A stretch of 5,349 nt of DNA from an uncultured beta proteobacterium (GTDB lineage: Bacteria > Pseudomonadota > Gammaproteobacteria > Burkholderiales > Burkholderiaceae): positions 1-5,349 of the forward strand of contig CAJAFJ010000366.1 of assembly GCA_903938955.1 (NCBI GenBank), read 5' to 3'. The notes beneath the pieces are model-generated. The model was not told the origin of the DNA, ran no database searches, and was given only the letters and a program-made list of their open reading frames with translations. The position numbers were made by a program, and so were the translations under genes. Positions within the stretch are counted from its first letter, which is position 1. The number at the start of each line of letters is the position of its first letter. Below, in pieces: positions 1-5,349 of this stretch.

Positions 1-738
1 CGTTTCTCCACCTTGGTTGAGCGCGCTGACTGGACCATGCTGCAAAAGTATGTCATCCACAACGTGGCCAATGCCTACGGCAAGACCGCCACCTTCATGC
101 CCAAGCCTTACCACGGTGACAACGGTTCCGGCATGCACGTGCACCAGTCGATCTGGAAAGACGGCAAGAACCTGTTTGCCGGAGACGGCTACGCCGGTCT
201 ATCTGACTTTGCCCTGTACTACGTCGGTGGCATCATCAAGCATGCACGTGCCCTGAACGCCATCACCAACCCCGGCACCAACAGCTACAAGCGCTTGGTC
301 CCTGGTTACGAAGCACCGGTCAAATTGGCTTACTCGGCCAAAAACCGCTCGGCATCGATCCGTATTCCTTTCGTGGCGAACCCCAAGGGCCGTCGCGTTG
401 AAGCACGTTTCCCCGATCCATTGATGAACCCTTACCTGGGCTTCGCGGCTCTGTTGATGGCCGGTCTGGACGGCGTTGAGAACAAGATCCACCCTGGCGA
501 AGCCGCCAGCAAAGACTTGTACCATTTGCCTCCAGAAGAAGACAAGTTGATCCCAACCGTCTGCCACAGCCTGGACCAGGCGCTGGATTGCCTCGATGCA
601 GACCGCGCGTTCCTGACCAAAGGCGGCGTGTTCACCGATTCGTACATCGATGCTTACATCGAACTCAAGATGCAAGAAGTCACGCGCCTGCGCATGGCCA
701 CGCACCCGATTGAGTTTGACATGTACTACTCGCTGTAA
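1..738 (+). CDS. glnA: Glutamine synthetase type I, C-terminal part (5' end outside window)
   Basis: Cytoplasmic enzyme that makes glutamine from glutamate, ammonium and ATP, the main entry of ammonium into metabolism. The reading frame is open from base 1, so the gene starts upstream. About 245 residues are visible, roughly the last half of a family usually near 470 residues. Fragment residues 41-48 are NGSGMHVH, the metal and glutamate/ammonium site. Residues 115-123 are NRSASIRIP, with the nucleotide/phosphate-binding arginines. EARFPDP at about 134-140 holds a metal-binding glutamate and an active-site arginine. DLYHLPPEE carries the tyrosine (codon 520-522) that GlnE adenylylates in the GSI-beta class, so covalent regulation is expected. 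The C-terminus, EFDMYYSL, is intact. The TTG at 13 is an internal leucine, not a start. A strong terminator follows. Identity is near certain from motif order and spacing. Confidence 0.98.
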   Translation, partial: RFSTLVERADWTMLQKYVIHNVANAYGKTATFMPKPYHGDNGSGMHVHQSIWKDGKNLFAGDGYAGLSDFALYYVGGIIKHARALNAITNPGTNSYKRLVPGYEAPVKLAYSAKNRSASIRIPFVANPKGRRVEARFPDPLMNPYLGFAALLMAGLDGVENKIHPGEAASKDLYHLPPEEDKLIPTVCHSLDQALDCLDADRAFLTKGGVFTDSYIDAYIELKMQEVTRLRMATHPIEFDMYYSL

Positions 739-756
739 TTCATTACAGGCTGAGTC

Positions 757-786
757 AAAAAGGACGGCGCAAGCCGTCCTTTTTTT
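757..786 (+). terminator. Intrinsic terminator of glnA
   Basis: The stem AGGACGGC (761-768) pairs perfectly with GCCGTCCT (773-780) around the four-base loop GCAA, a GNRA-type tetraloop. A run of T follows through 786. The A run at 757-760 can pair with T 781-784 and extend the stem to 12 bp. It lies 19 bases after the glnA stop. The same A run gives a U tract on the opposite strand, so it could work in both directions, but no minus-strand gene ends here. Confidence 0.93.
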
Positions 787-807
787 ATGGGGAAACCCCT
801 TGTGATT

Positions 808-836
808 TTGAACGCAGCGAGCAATTGACGCATACT
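808..836 (+). promoter_or_regulatory. Candidate sigma70 promoter for the small secreted protein - ntrB - ntrC unit
   Basis: TTGAAC (808-813) and CATACT (831-836) are separated by exactly 17 bases. Each matches four of six consensus positions of TTGACA and TATAAT. Transcription would start near 843, about 35 bases before the ATG at 878. The position fits: it is just downstream of the glnA terminator and upstream of the next gene. This is a visual call on two imperfect boxes, so it remains a candidate. Confidence 0.4.
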
Positions 837-842
837 AGTCAA
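825..842. repeat. Short inverted repeat overlapping the candidate promoter
   Basis: TTGAC (825-829) and GTCAA (838-842) form a perfect 5-bp dyad with an 8-base spacer that covers the candidate -10 box at 831-836. The sequence TTGACGC recurs as a direct copy at 860-866. A regulator bound here would block the promoter, which makes it a possible operator, but a dyad this short can easily arise by chance. Confidence 0.2.
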
Positions 843-877
843 ACTAACCCCAGCATTTTTTGACGCGTGAAACATCT

Positions 878-1378
878 ATGAAATATGCTTTATTGATTCC
901 TCTGGCCGCCGCCTTTTTGTGTGGCAACAGTTTTTCTCAAGATCGCATCTACCGCTGCGGCAATGAGTACACCAACAACGTAGCCAGCGCACAAGCCAAA
1001 GGGTGCAAACTGGTGGAAGGCGGCAATGTCACGGTGGTGCAGGGCACACGCCCCAGCGTGTCGGCCCCAGCGCGCGCCGCGTCTGGCGCACCGGTTACTT
1101 CCGCTGGACCCCGGGTAGACGCCAGTCAGCAAAAATCACGCGATTCGGATGCCCGCCAGATTCTGGAGGCTGAACTCAAAAAGGCCGAAGCCCGTCAGGC
1201 CGAGTTGCTCAAGGAATACAACAACGGCGAGCCTGAAAAACAGGGTATCGAGTCACGCAATTACCAGAAATACCTCGACCGTGTGGCAGAACTCAAAGCC
1301 AGTCTGGCGCGTAATGAAAGCGATATTGCCGGTATTCGCCGTGAACTCGGTCGCACGCCCGCGCCTGCGGCAAAATAA
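878..1378 (+). CDS. Small exported coiled-coil protein, DUF4124-like, function unknown
   Basis: No function can be assigned. The ATG at 878 gives 166 residues and begins a typical Sec signal peptide: MKYALL, a hydrophobic stretch to about residue 16, then SFS before Q21 as a likely signal peptidase I site. LCGN does not fit a lipobox well. The start of the mature protein, IYRCGNEYTNN, resembles the short N-terminal DUF4124-type domain of proteobacterial periplasmic proteins; this assignment is from memory. Cys27 and Cys43 could form a disulfide. Residues 52-92 are low-complexity Ala/Pro/Ser/Thr. Residues about 93-157 are charged and helical (ILEAELKKAEARQAELL, later YLDRVAELKASLA), a likely coiled coil. 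The upstream in-frame TTG at 860 is less likely because it places six charged or polar residues before the signal peptide. No good ribosome binding site is seen. The gene ends five bases before ntrB and is probably cotranscribed with it. Confidence 0.85.
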   Translation: MKYALLIPLAAAFLCGNSFSQDRIYRCGNEYTNNVASAQAKGCKLVEGGNVTVVQGTRPSVSAPARAASGAPVTSAGPRVDASQQKSRDSDARQILEAELKKAEARQAELLKEYNNGEPEKQGIESRNYQKYLDRVAELKASLARNESDIAGIRRELGRTPAPAAK

Positions 1379-1383
1379 GCGAC

Positions 1384-2493
1384 TTGAATAAACCTGCCCT
1401 TACCCCCACGCCTTTGTCTGCCACCTTGCCCGACGCCAAACCGGCCGCACGTTTTCAGTCGTTTGACCTGCTGGCAACGCTGGTAGCCGTCGTCCACAGC
1501 AACGGCGCCGTGCTGTTTGCGAATGCCGCGCTGGAAGATGCCCTGGGCATCTCACGCCGGTCCATCGTTGGCTCGCACTTTCCCGACAGCTTCACCGAAT
1601 CGATTCATTTGAAAAATGCCTTGCTGGGCGCTGGCAGCAATGAATTTGCGGCCCTGCGCTACGACGCCTGGCTCAAACGCCTAGCGCACGACCTGCTGCC
1701 GGTGCATGTGATCGTGACCCAGACTGAAGTCGAAGATGAAATTATTGTGGAGCTGTTGCCGCTGGAGCAGCAGGCCCGCCAGGACCGCGAAGAACGTCTG
1801 GCCGAGCAGGCGCAGGCCAACAAGGAGCTGATCCGCAACCTGGCGCACGAAATCAAAAACCCTCTGGGCGGTATTCGCGGCGCAGCGCAGTTGCTGGAGA
1901 TGGAAATGGCTTCGCCCGACCTGATCGAGTACACGCAGGTCATCATCCATGAAGCGGACCGTTTACAAACGCTGGTGGACCGGTTATTGGCCCCGCACCG
2001 GCGCCCACATTTGGTCGGCGATGTGAATATTCATGAGGTCTGCGAGCGGGTGCGCTTGCTGATTCTGGCCGAATTCCCCAAGGGCTTGACCGTGGTGCGC
2101 GACTACGACACGTCCATCCCCGAGTTCCGCGGTGACCGCGAACAACTGATTCAGACCGTGCTGAATATCGCGCACAACGCTTGCCAAGCCTTGGCGGAGC
2201 GCATCGCGGCGTGCGACGCCCACCTGACTTTTTTGACCCGAATCGCGCGACAAGTCACCTTTGGCAAAAAGCGCTATCGGTTGGCACTGGAATTGCATGT
2301 CATTGACAACGGGCCTGGCGTACCCGACTCGATCAAGGACCGTATTTTCTATCCGCTGGTATCCGGGCGAGATGGGGGATCGGGGCTGGGGCTGACATTG
2401 GCGCAAACCTTTGTCCAGCAGCACCACGGTTTGATCGAGTGCGACAGCGAGCCAGGCCGGACAAATTTCAAGATTCTGATTCCACTCCCTTAA
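1384..2493 (+). CDS. ntrB: Nitrogen regulation sensor histidine kinase NtrB (NRII)
   Basis: Cytoplasmic kinase/phosphatase that controls the phosphorylation of NtrC; in characterised relatives its activity is set by PII (GlnB). It has 369 residues and no membrane segments. A PAS domain covers about 25-115 (FDLLATLVAVV, then VLFANAALEDALG). The HisKA helix has the phospho-accepting His155 in NLAHEIKNPLGG (codon 1846-1848). The catalytic ATPase domain has an N box around 258-268 (NIAHNACQA), a G1 box DNGPGVP (308-314) and a G2 box GGSGLGL (331-337). The start must be non-AUG: the in-frame stop nearest upstream is TGA at 1342, no ATG or GTG lies between it and the PAS core, and the first candidate is TTG at 1384. 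TTG codons at 1414 and 1426 are alternatives. No clear ribosome binding site is visible, which fits translational coupling to the gene ending at 1378. Also called glnL. Confidence 0.95.
   Translation: MNKPALTPTPLSATLPDAKPAARFQSFDLLATLVAVVHSNGAVLFANAALEDALGISRRSIVGSHFPDSFTESIHLKNALLGAGSNEFAALRYDAWLKRLAHDLLPVHVIVTQTEVEDEIIVELLPLEQQARQDREERLAEQAQANKELIRNLAHEIKNPLGGIRGAAQLLEMEMASPDLIEYTQVIIHEADRLQTLVDRLLAPHRRPHLVGDVNIHEVCERVRLLILAEFPKGLTVVRDYDTSIPEFRGDREQLIQTVLNIAHNACQALAERIAACDAHLTFLTRIARQVTFGKKRYRLALELHVIDNGPGVPDSIKDRIFYPLVSGRDGGSGLGLTLAQTFVQQHHGLIECDSEPGRTNFKILIPLP
2281..2298 (+). promoter_or_regulatory. Putative intragenic sigma54 promoter element within ntrB
   Basis: TTGGCAC (2281-2287), five bases, then TTGCAT (2293-2298) matches the sigma54 -24/-12 consensus TTGGCAC-N5-TTGCW. 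GG at 2283-2284 and GC at 2295-2296 are at the required 12-base offset. Transcription would start near 2308 and reach the ntrC start at 2633. The bases encode Leu-Ala-Leu-Glu-Leu-His of the kinase domain, so protein constraint alone could have produced the match. I saw no convincing NtrC-type enhancer dyad upstream. Confidence 0.35.
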
Positions 2494-2548
2494 AGGGTGG
2501 GTGTGGTCGGGCAGGCTAGTGCCAGGCGATCGGCTCAGTGGTCGCCGC

Positions 2549-2571
2549 GCAGAACGCTTTGTGCGTCCTGC
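2549..2571 (+). other. Imperfect stem-loop in the ntrB-ntrC gap
   Basis: GCAG (2549-2552) pairs with CTGC (2568-2571), and ACGC (2554-2557) pairs with GCGT (2563-2566) around the loop TTTGT, with one A-C mismatch at 2553/2567. No T run follows, so it is not an intrinsic terminator. It sits in the 139-base non-coding gap and could be a pause or processing site, or have no role. Confidence 0.2.
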
Positions 2572-2622
2572 TGCATGGTCTGCTTCACCACCGCGACGAA
2601 TCTTTAACGGCCATAACAATTC

Positions 2623-2627
2623 AGGGA
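2623..2627 (+). promoter_or_regulatory. Ribosome binding site of ntrC
   Basis: AGGGA lies five bases before the ATG at 2633. It decides the start in favour of this ATG over the in-frame GTG at 2501, which would add 44 residues ahead of a complete receiver domain. Confidence 0.75.
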
Positions 2628-2632
2628 CAAGT

Positions 2633-4177
2633 ATGAAACCAATTTGGATCGTAGATGATGACCAGTCCATTCGCTTTGTGCTCGAAAAAGCGCTGCTGCG
2701 TGAAAACCTGCCGACCCGCAGTTTCACCAATCCACGCGATGTTCTGATTGCACTGGAAAACGCCACGGACGACAGCGGCCCGCAAATTCTGGTCAGCGAC
2801 ATCCGCATGCCGGGCGGCTCGGGCCTGGACTTGCTGGACAAGGTCAAGGAAAAATACCCCGGTTTGCCAGTCATCATCATGACCGCCTACTCCGACCTGG
2901 ACAGCGCGGTGTCGGCCTTTCAGGGCGGCGCGTTTGAGTACCTGCCCAAGCCCTTTGATGTGCCCAAAGCCGTCGAACTGATTCGCCGTGCGGTCGAAGA
3001 AAGCCAGCGCGAAGAAGTGGCTGAAGTGCACATGGCCGACACGCCCGAAATGCTGGGCCAGGCGCCCGCCATGCAGGACGTGTTTCGCGCCATTGGCCGC
3101 TTGAGCCAGAGCAACGTCACGGTCATGATCACGGGCGAGTCTGGCTCCGGCAAAGAGCTGGTGGCACGCGCCCTGCACAAGCATTCACCGCGCGCCAATG
3201 GCCCGTTTGTGGCGATCAACACCGCCGCGATCCCCAAAGACTTGCTGGAGTCCGAATTGTTCGGCCATGAGCGTGGCGCGTTTACCGGTGCACAAACCAT
3301 GCGCCGGGGCCGCTTTGAGCAGGCCGACGGCGGCACCTTGTTTCTGGACGAAATTGGCGACATGCCGTTTGACTTGCAAACCCGGCTTTTGCGCGTGCTG
3401 AGCGACGGCCATTTTTACCGCGTGGGCGGTCATAGCGCGGTTAAAACCAATGTGCGCGTGATTGCCGCCACGCACCAGAACCTGGAGCAACGCGTCAAGG
3501 ACGGTGGTTTCCGCGAGGATTTGTTTCACCGCCTGAATGTGATTCGCTTGCGCTTGCCAGCACTGCGTGAGCGCAAGGAAGATATTCCCATGCTGACGCG
3601 CCACTTTTTGCAGCAAAGTGCGGCGCAGTTGGGGGTTGAACCAAAACGAATTTCGGATGCCGCACTGGTCTGGCTGAGCAATTTTGCTTTCCCGGGCAAT
3701 GTGCGCCAGCTGGAAAATATGTGCCATTGGGTGACGGTGATGGCACCTGCCCAAACGATTGAACCCAAAGATTTACCGCCCGAGTTGGGGGTGAATGAGG
3801 GGGCCGCCGATGAGTCGACTGCATTGGCTCCCGTGGCGTCTGTCACCGTCGCAGACGCTGGGCCGGCCTTCACGGCGGGTATGGCGTTGCCGCCGGTGGA
3901 CCTGTCAGCGGCTGTTGCCCCGTCCGCTGGCTTTGTTGCGCCAACTGCCATGCTCGTCCCCGCTGATGGCTGGGAGCAGGGCCTTGAGGCTGCTGCTGTG
4001 GCTTTGCTGGCCACAGGCCGCACCGATGTCTGGGATGAGTTGACGCGGCGCTTTGAGTCTCGCTTGATCACAGCGGCGCTGGCCGCTACCCGAGGGCGGC
4101 GCATAGAAGCGGCGCAAAAACTCGGCATTGGCCGCAACACCATCACGCGCAAGATTCAGGAACTGGGCTTGGAGTAA
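2633..4177 (+). CDS. ntrC: Nitrogen regulation response regulator NtrC (NRI), sigma54 activator
   Basis: DNA-binding enhancer protein that, when phosphorylated by NtrB, uses ATP to remodel sigma54-RNA polymerase at nitrogen-limitation promoters. It has 514 residues, against 469 in the E. coli protein. The receiver domain spans about 1-122: acidic pocket DDD at 8-10, phospho-acceptor Asp56 in LVSDIRMPG, Thr84 and Lys106. The AAA+ domain spans about 137-375: Walker A GESGSGKE (168-175), GAFTGA sigma54-contact loop (215-220), Walker B GGTLFLDEIGDM (233-244), arginine-finger region FREDLFHR (293-300) and sensor II PGNVRQLEN (354-362). A Fis-type helix-turn-helix ends the protein (about 475-513, AAQKLGIGRNTITRKIQELG). 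The extra length lies mostly in an Ala/Pro/Val-rich linker at about 386-446. All key residues for phosphorylation, ATP hydrolysis and sigma54 contact are present. Also called glnG. Confidence 0.97.
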   Translation: MKPIWIVDDDQSIRFVLEKALLRENLPTRSFTNPRDVLIALENATDDSGPQILVSDIRMPGGSGLDLLDKVKEKYPGLPVIIMTAYSDLDSAVSAFQGGAFEYLPKPFDVPKAVELIRRAVEESQREEVAEVHMADTPEMLGQAPAMQDVFRAIGRLSQSNVTVMITGESGSGKELVARALHKHSPRANGPFVAINTAAIPKDLLESELFGHERGAFTGAQTMRRGRFEQADGGTLFLDEIGDMPFDLQTRLLRVLSDGHFYRVGGHSAVKTNVRVIAATHQNLEQRVKDGGFREDLFHRLNVIRLRLPALRERKEDIPMLTRHFLQQSAAQLGVEPKRISDAALVWLSNFAFPGNVRQLENMCHWVTVMAPAQTIEPKDLPPELGVNEGAADESTALAPVASVTVADAGPAFTAGMALPPVDLSAAVAPSAGFVAPTAMLVPADGWEQGLEAAAVALLATGRTDVWDELTRRFESRLITAALAATRGRRIEAAQKLGIGRNTITRKIQELGLE

Positions 4178-4184
4178 ACCCGGC

Positions 4185-4233
4185 GCCAGCCCTCGTTTTA
4201 CTGGTGTGAGTCGCGAGCGTTCAAGGGGCTGGC
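4185..4233. repeat. Inverted repeat between convergent ntrC and xth
   Basis: GCCAGCCC (4185-4192) is perfectly complementary to GGGCTGGC (4226-4233), separated by 33 bases. The right arm lies inside the last codons of xth. A smaller CTCG/CGAG pairing (4192-4195 with 4214-4217) could fold within it. It lies in the 43-base space where two genes converge, where a shared terminator would be expected. There is no clear U tract next to the stem on either strand, so intrinsic termination is not shown. Confidence 0.3.
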
Positions 4234-4997
4234 TGTGCTAGCTCCACCACGACCGGGGCATGGTCGCTGGGGCGCTCGTTTTTACGCGGCAGCTTGTCAA
4301 TCACGCAGCTGGTCACCAAGGGCTTGAGCGCATGGCTGACCAGAATGTGGTCAATGCGCATGCCGCGGTTACGGGGAAAAGCAAAGTTGCGGTAATCCCA
4401 CCACGAGTAACTCTTGTCAGCTTGTGGCAACAGCCGGTAAGCATCGTACAGGCCGAGCGCAATCAGGGCGCGCAGGTGGTAGCGCTCTTCTTCGGTGCAG
4501 TGAATGGTGTCCCTCAATCCCACCGGGTCCCACACGTCGTCATCGTCAAAGGTGATGTTGTAATCGCCCATCAGCACCAGTTTGGGGTGCTTGACCAGTT
4601 CCTCGCGCACCCAGTCGCGCAGGCCTTTGAGCCAGGCCATTTTGTATTCAAACTTGTCGCTGCCGGGCTCTTGTCCATTCGGAAAATAGCCGCCAATCAC
4701 GCGCACATCGCCCACCGTGCCACTGATCACGCGCGCCATGTCGTCGTCGAAACCGGGGATGTTTTTCACCACGTCGATGGCCAGTGTGCGCGACAGCAAC
4801 GCGACGCCGTTGTACGTTTTTTGACCAAAAAACTCGGGGTGGTAGCCCGCCTGCAAGAAAGCGTCGACGGGAAACTTGTCGTCCGTCATCTTGAGCTCTT
4901 GCAGCACCAGGACGTCAACCGGGTTGCTGGCCAGCCAGTCCAGCACCTGCGGTAGCCGGACAGTGAGTGAGTTGACATTCCAAGTGGCGAGTTTCAT
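4221..4997 (-). CDS. xth: Exodeoxyribonuclease III (AP endonuclease, ExoIII/APE1 family)
   Basis: Metal-dependent DNA repair nuclease that cuts at abasic sites and removes 3' blocking groups, and has 3'-5' exonuclease activity on duplex DNA. Its 258 residues match the family's usual length. The family motifs run in order: MKLATWNVNS with Asn7; LVLQELK with metal-binding Glu34; NGVALLSR (63-70); GGYFPNG (102-108); GDYN with Asp145 and Asn147; SYSWWDYR (196-203); RIDHIL with Asp216; and SDHAPVV with catalytic Asp245-His246. The ATG at 4995-4997 begins exactly at the conserved N-terminal motif, so the start is secure. The nearest purine-rich ribosome binding candidate, AAAGG, lies about 12 bases upstream, which is far. 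The gene converges on ntrC and is preceded on its own strand by the channel gene, about 100 bases away. ORFs on the opposite strand here are shadows. Confidence 0.96.
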   Translation of the reverse strand: MKLATWNVNSLTVRLPQVLDWLASNPVDVLVLQELKMTDDKFPVDAFLQAGYHPEFFGQKTYNGVALLSRTLAIDVVKNIPGFDDDMARVISGTVGDVRVIGGYFPNGQEPGSDKFEYKMAWLKGLRDWVREELVKHPKLVLMGDYNITFDDDDVWDPVGLRDTIHCTEEERYHLRALIALGLYDAYRLLPQADKSYSWWDYRNFAFPRNRGMRIDHILVSHALKPLVTSCVIDKLPRKNERPSDHAPVVVELAQPAP

Positions 4998-5044
4998 AGC
5001 GGGGGAAAACCTTTGTAAATCATGTGCTGGGTAAATTCAGGACA

Positions 5045-5092
5045 CGCTGGCTTCGTGGTTAGCCAGCGCTGCTTCAGCGCTCCCAAGAGCGC
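5045..5092 (-). other. Cluster of three overlapping, partly exclusive hairpins
   Basis: Hairpin A pairs CGCTGGCT (5045-5052) with AGCCAGCG (5061-5068). Hairpin B pairs AGCGCT (5065-5070) with AGCGCT (5076-5081) around a 5-base loop. Hairpin C pairs GCGCTC (5077-5082) with GAGCGC (5087-5092) around CCAA. A and C can coexist, while B excludes both. On the minus strand the cluster starts five bases after the channel gene's stop and lies about 50 bases before xth. No U run follows on the minus strand, so it is not a classical terminator. It may reduce read-through, protect the 3' end of the mRNA, or do nothing. Confidence 0.4.
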
Positions 5093-5097
5093 GGTGT

Positions 5098-5349
5098 TCA
5101 GGTGTTGAGTAATTTCTCTACGCGGCTGCGTGCGCCTGGCGATGCCATCAGAATCAGCGTGGTTCCCGCCGTGAGCACATGGTCATCCGCTGGGTTGAAC
5201 ACCCATTTGTCATGTTCATGCAAGGCCATGAGCAGGTAGTCCCGGGCGGGCTGGATCAAACCTGCCAGCGGGGTGGGCGGGAAGTTGACGGGCAGCACAA
5301 TTTCTTCCACCCGCAGGCCCTCGTCGGTGTGCAGCATCTGGTCCATGAA
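5098..5349 (-). CDS. C-terminal end of an RCK_C/TrkA_C-domain protein, probable potassium channel (5' end outside window)
   Basis: The last 83 residues are visible and the frame stays open to the window edge; the in-frame ATG at 5344-5346 is internal, as the preceding codon is Phe. The fragment reads EGLRVEEIVLPVNFPPTPLAGL, then RDYLLMALHEHDKWVFNPADDHVLTAG and TTLILMASPGARSRVEKLL. This is the beta-rich pattern of a TrkA_C (RCK_C) domain, a regulatory ligand-binding module at the end of potassium channels and Trk-type uptake regulators. Burkholderiales have single-polypeptide channels with two transmembrane helices, TrkA_N and TrkA_C in which this segment is terminal, which I consider most likely from recall. 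The membrane and nucleotide-binding parts would lie beyond the window, so a cytoplasmic TrkA-type protein or another RCK_C transporter cannot be excluded. It points the same way as xth. Confidence 0.75.
   Translation of the reverse strand, partial: FMDQMLHTDEGLRVEEIVLPVNFPPTPLAGLIQPARDYLLMALHEHDKWVFNPADDHVLTAGTTLILMASPGARSRVEKLLNT

Noticed and set aside
131..251. Exact 12-base direct repeat GCATGCACGTGC at 131-142 and 240-251
   Set aside because: The copies lie in different codon frames within conserved glnA sequence, with no mobile element or enhancer-like spacing; coincidence is sufficient.
199..705. 168-residue open frame on the minus strand opposite glnA
   Set aside because: It lies fully inside unmistakable glnA coding sequence, with no recognisable domain.
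860..877. Upstream TTG start for the small exported protein
   Set aside because: It would put MTRETS before the signal peptide and has no ribosome binding site; ATG 878 gives a clean signal peptide.
2601..2620. AT-richer TTTAAC and CATAAC just before ntrC as a sigma70 -10 box
   Set aside because: No acceptable -35 box is found at 16-18 bases upstream of either.
2501..2632. 44-residue N-terminal extension of NtrC from GTG 2501
   Set aside because: The receiver domain is complete from ATG 2633, which has a well-placed AGGGA; the extension is Arg/Ser-rich without family resemblance.
1984..2880. 298-residue open frame on the minus strand across ntrB and ntrC
   Set aside because: It is antisense to two well-supported genes, has no recognisable domain, and is composed as expected for the complement of GC-rich codons.
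3162..3177. Second sigma54-like match, TGGCACG-N4-CTGCA, inside ntrC
   Set aside because: It has correct spacing but one core mismatch, encodes the strongly conserved segment after Walker A (LVARALHK), and has no gene start just downstream. It also warns that the match in ntrB may partly reflect codon choice.
4260..4955. 231-residue open frame on the plus strand opposite xth
   Set aside because: xth has all its catalytic motifs in order; this frame is its mirror and shows no family features.
1..5349. tRNA, rRNA, CRISPR arrays, insertion sequences, attachment sites or a defence system
   Set aside because: Nearly all the sequence is accounted for by core genes; no cloverleaf, regular repeat array, transposase or terminal inverted repeats were seen on either strand.

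Overview
The window looks like ordinary core chromosome from a betaproteobacterium, most likely of the order Burkholderiales and family Comamonadaceae (Rhodoferax/Polaromonas-like). This rests on recalled protein family style: the NtrB and NtrC sequences, the gene order glnA - small secreted protein - ntrB - ntrC, and the moderately GC-rich coding sequence. No database was searched.

Layout. Positions 1-738 hold the C-terminal half of glutamine synthetase (glnA, + strand), closed by a strong intrinsic terminator at 757-786. A short intergenic region with a candidate sigma70 promoter follows. Then comes a small exported protein (878-1378), five bases before the nitrogen sensor kinase gene ntrB/glnL (1384-2493, apparently a TTG start). 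The response regulator gene ntrC/glnG (2633-4177) follows after a 139-base gap. Convergent to these, on the minus strand, is exodeoxyribonuclease III (4221-4997). Upstream of it, also on the minus strand, is the C-terminal end of a protein with an RCK_C/TrkA_C domain, probably a potassium channel (5098 to the window edge). No stretch over 300 bases lacks a gene.

How the genes work together. GlnA assimilates ammonium and carries the conserved adenylylation tyrosine loop. NtrB and NtrC form the two-component system that, in well-studied proteobacteria, activates sigma54-dependent nitrogen genes, including glnA, when nitrogen is short. Here the terminator suggests that ntrBC is not simply read through from glnA and has its own promoter, shared with the small exported protein. 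The xth gene (DNA repair) and the channel gene are probably neighbours without a functional link to nitrogen control.

I see no mobile element, CRISPR array, RNA gene or obviously novel multi-gene system. The best leads are a textbook-perfect sigma54 -24/-12 motif inside ntrB upstream of ntrC, the uncharacterised secreted coiled-coil protein cotranscribed with ntrBC, and a cluster of mutually exclusive hairpins between the channel gene and xth.
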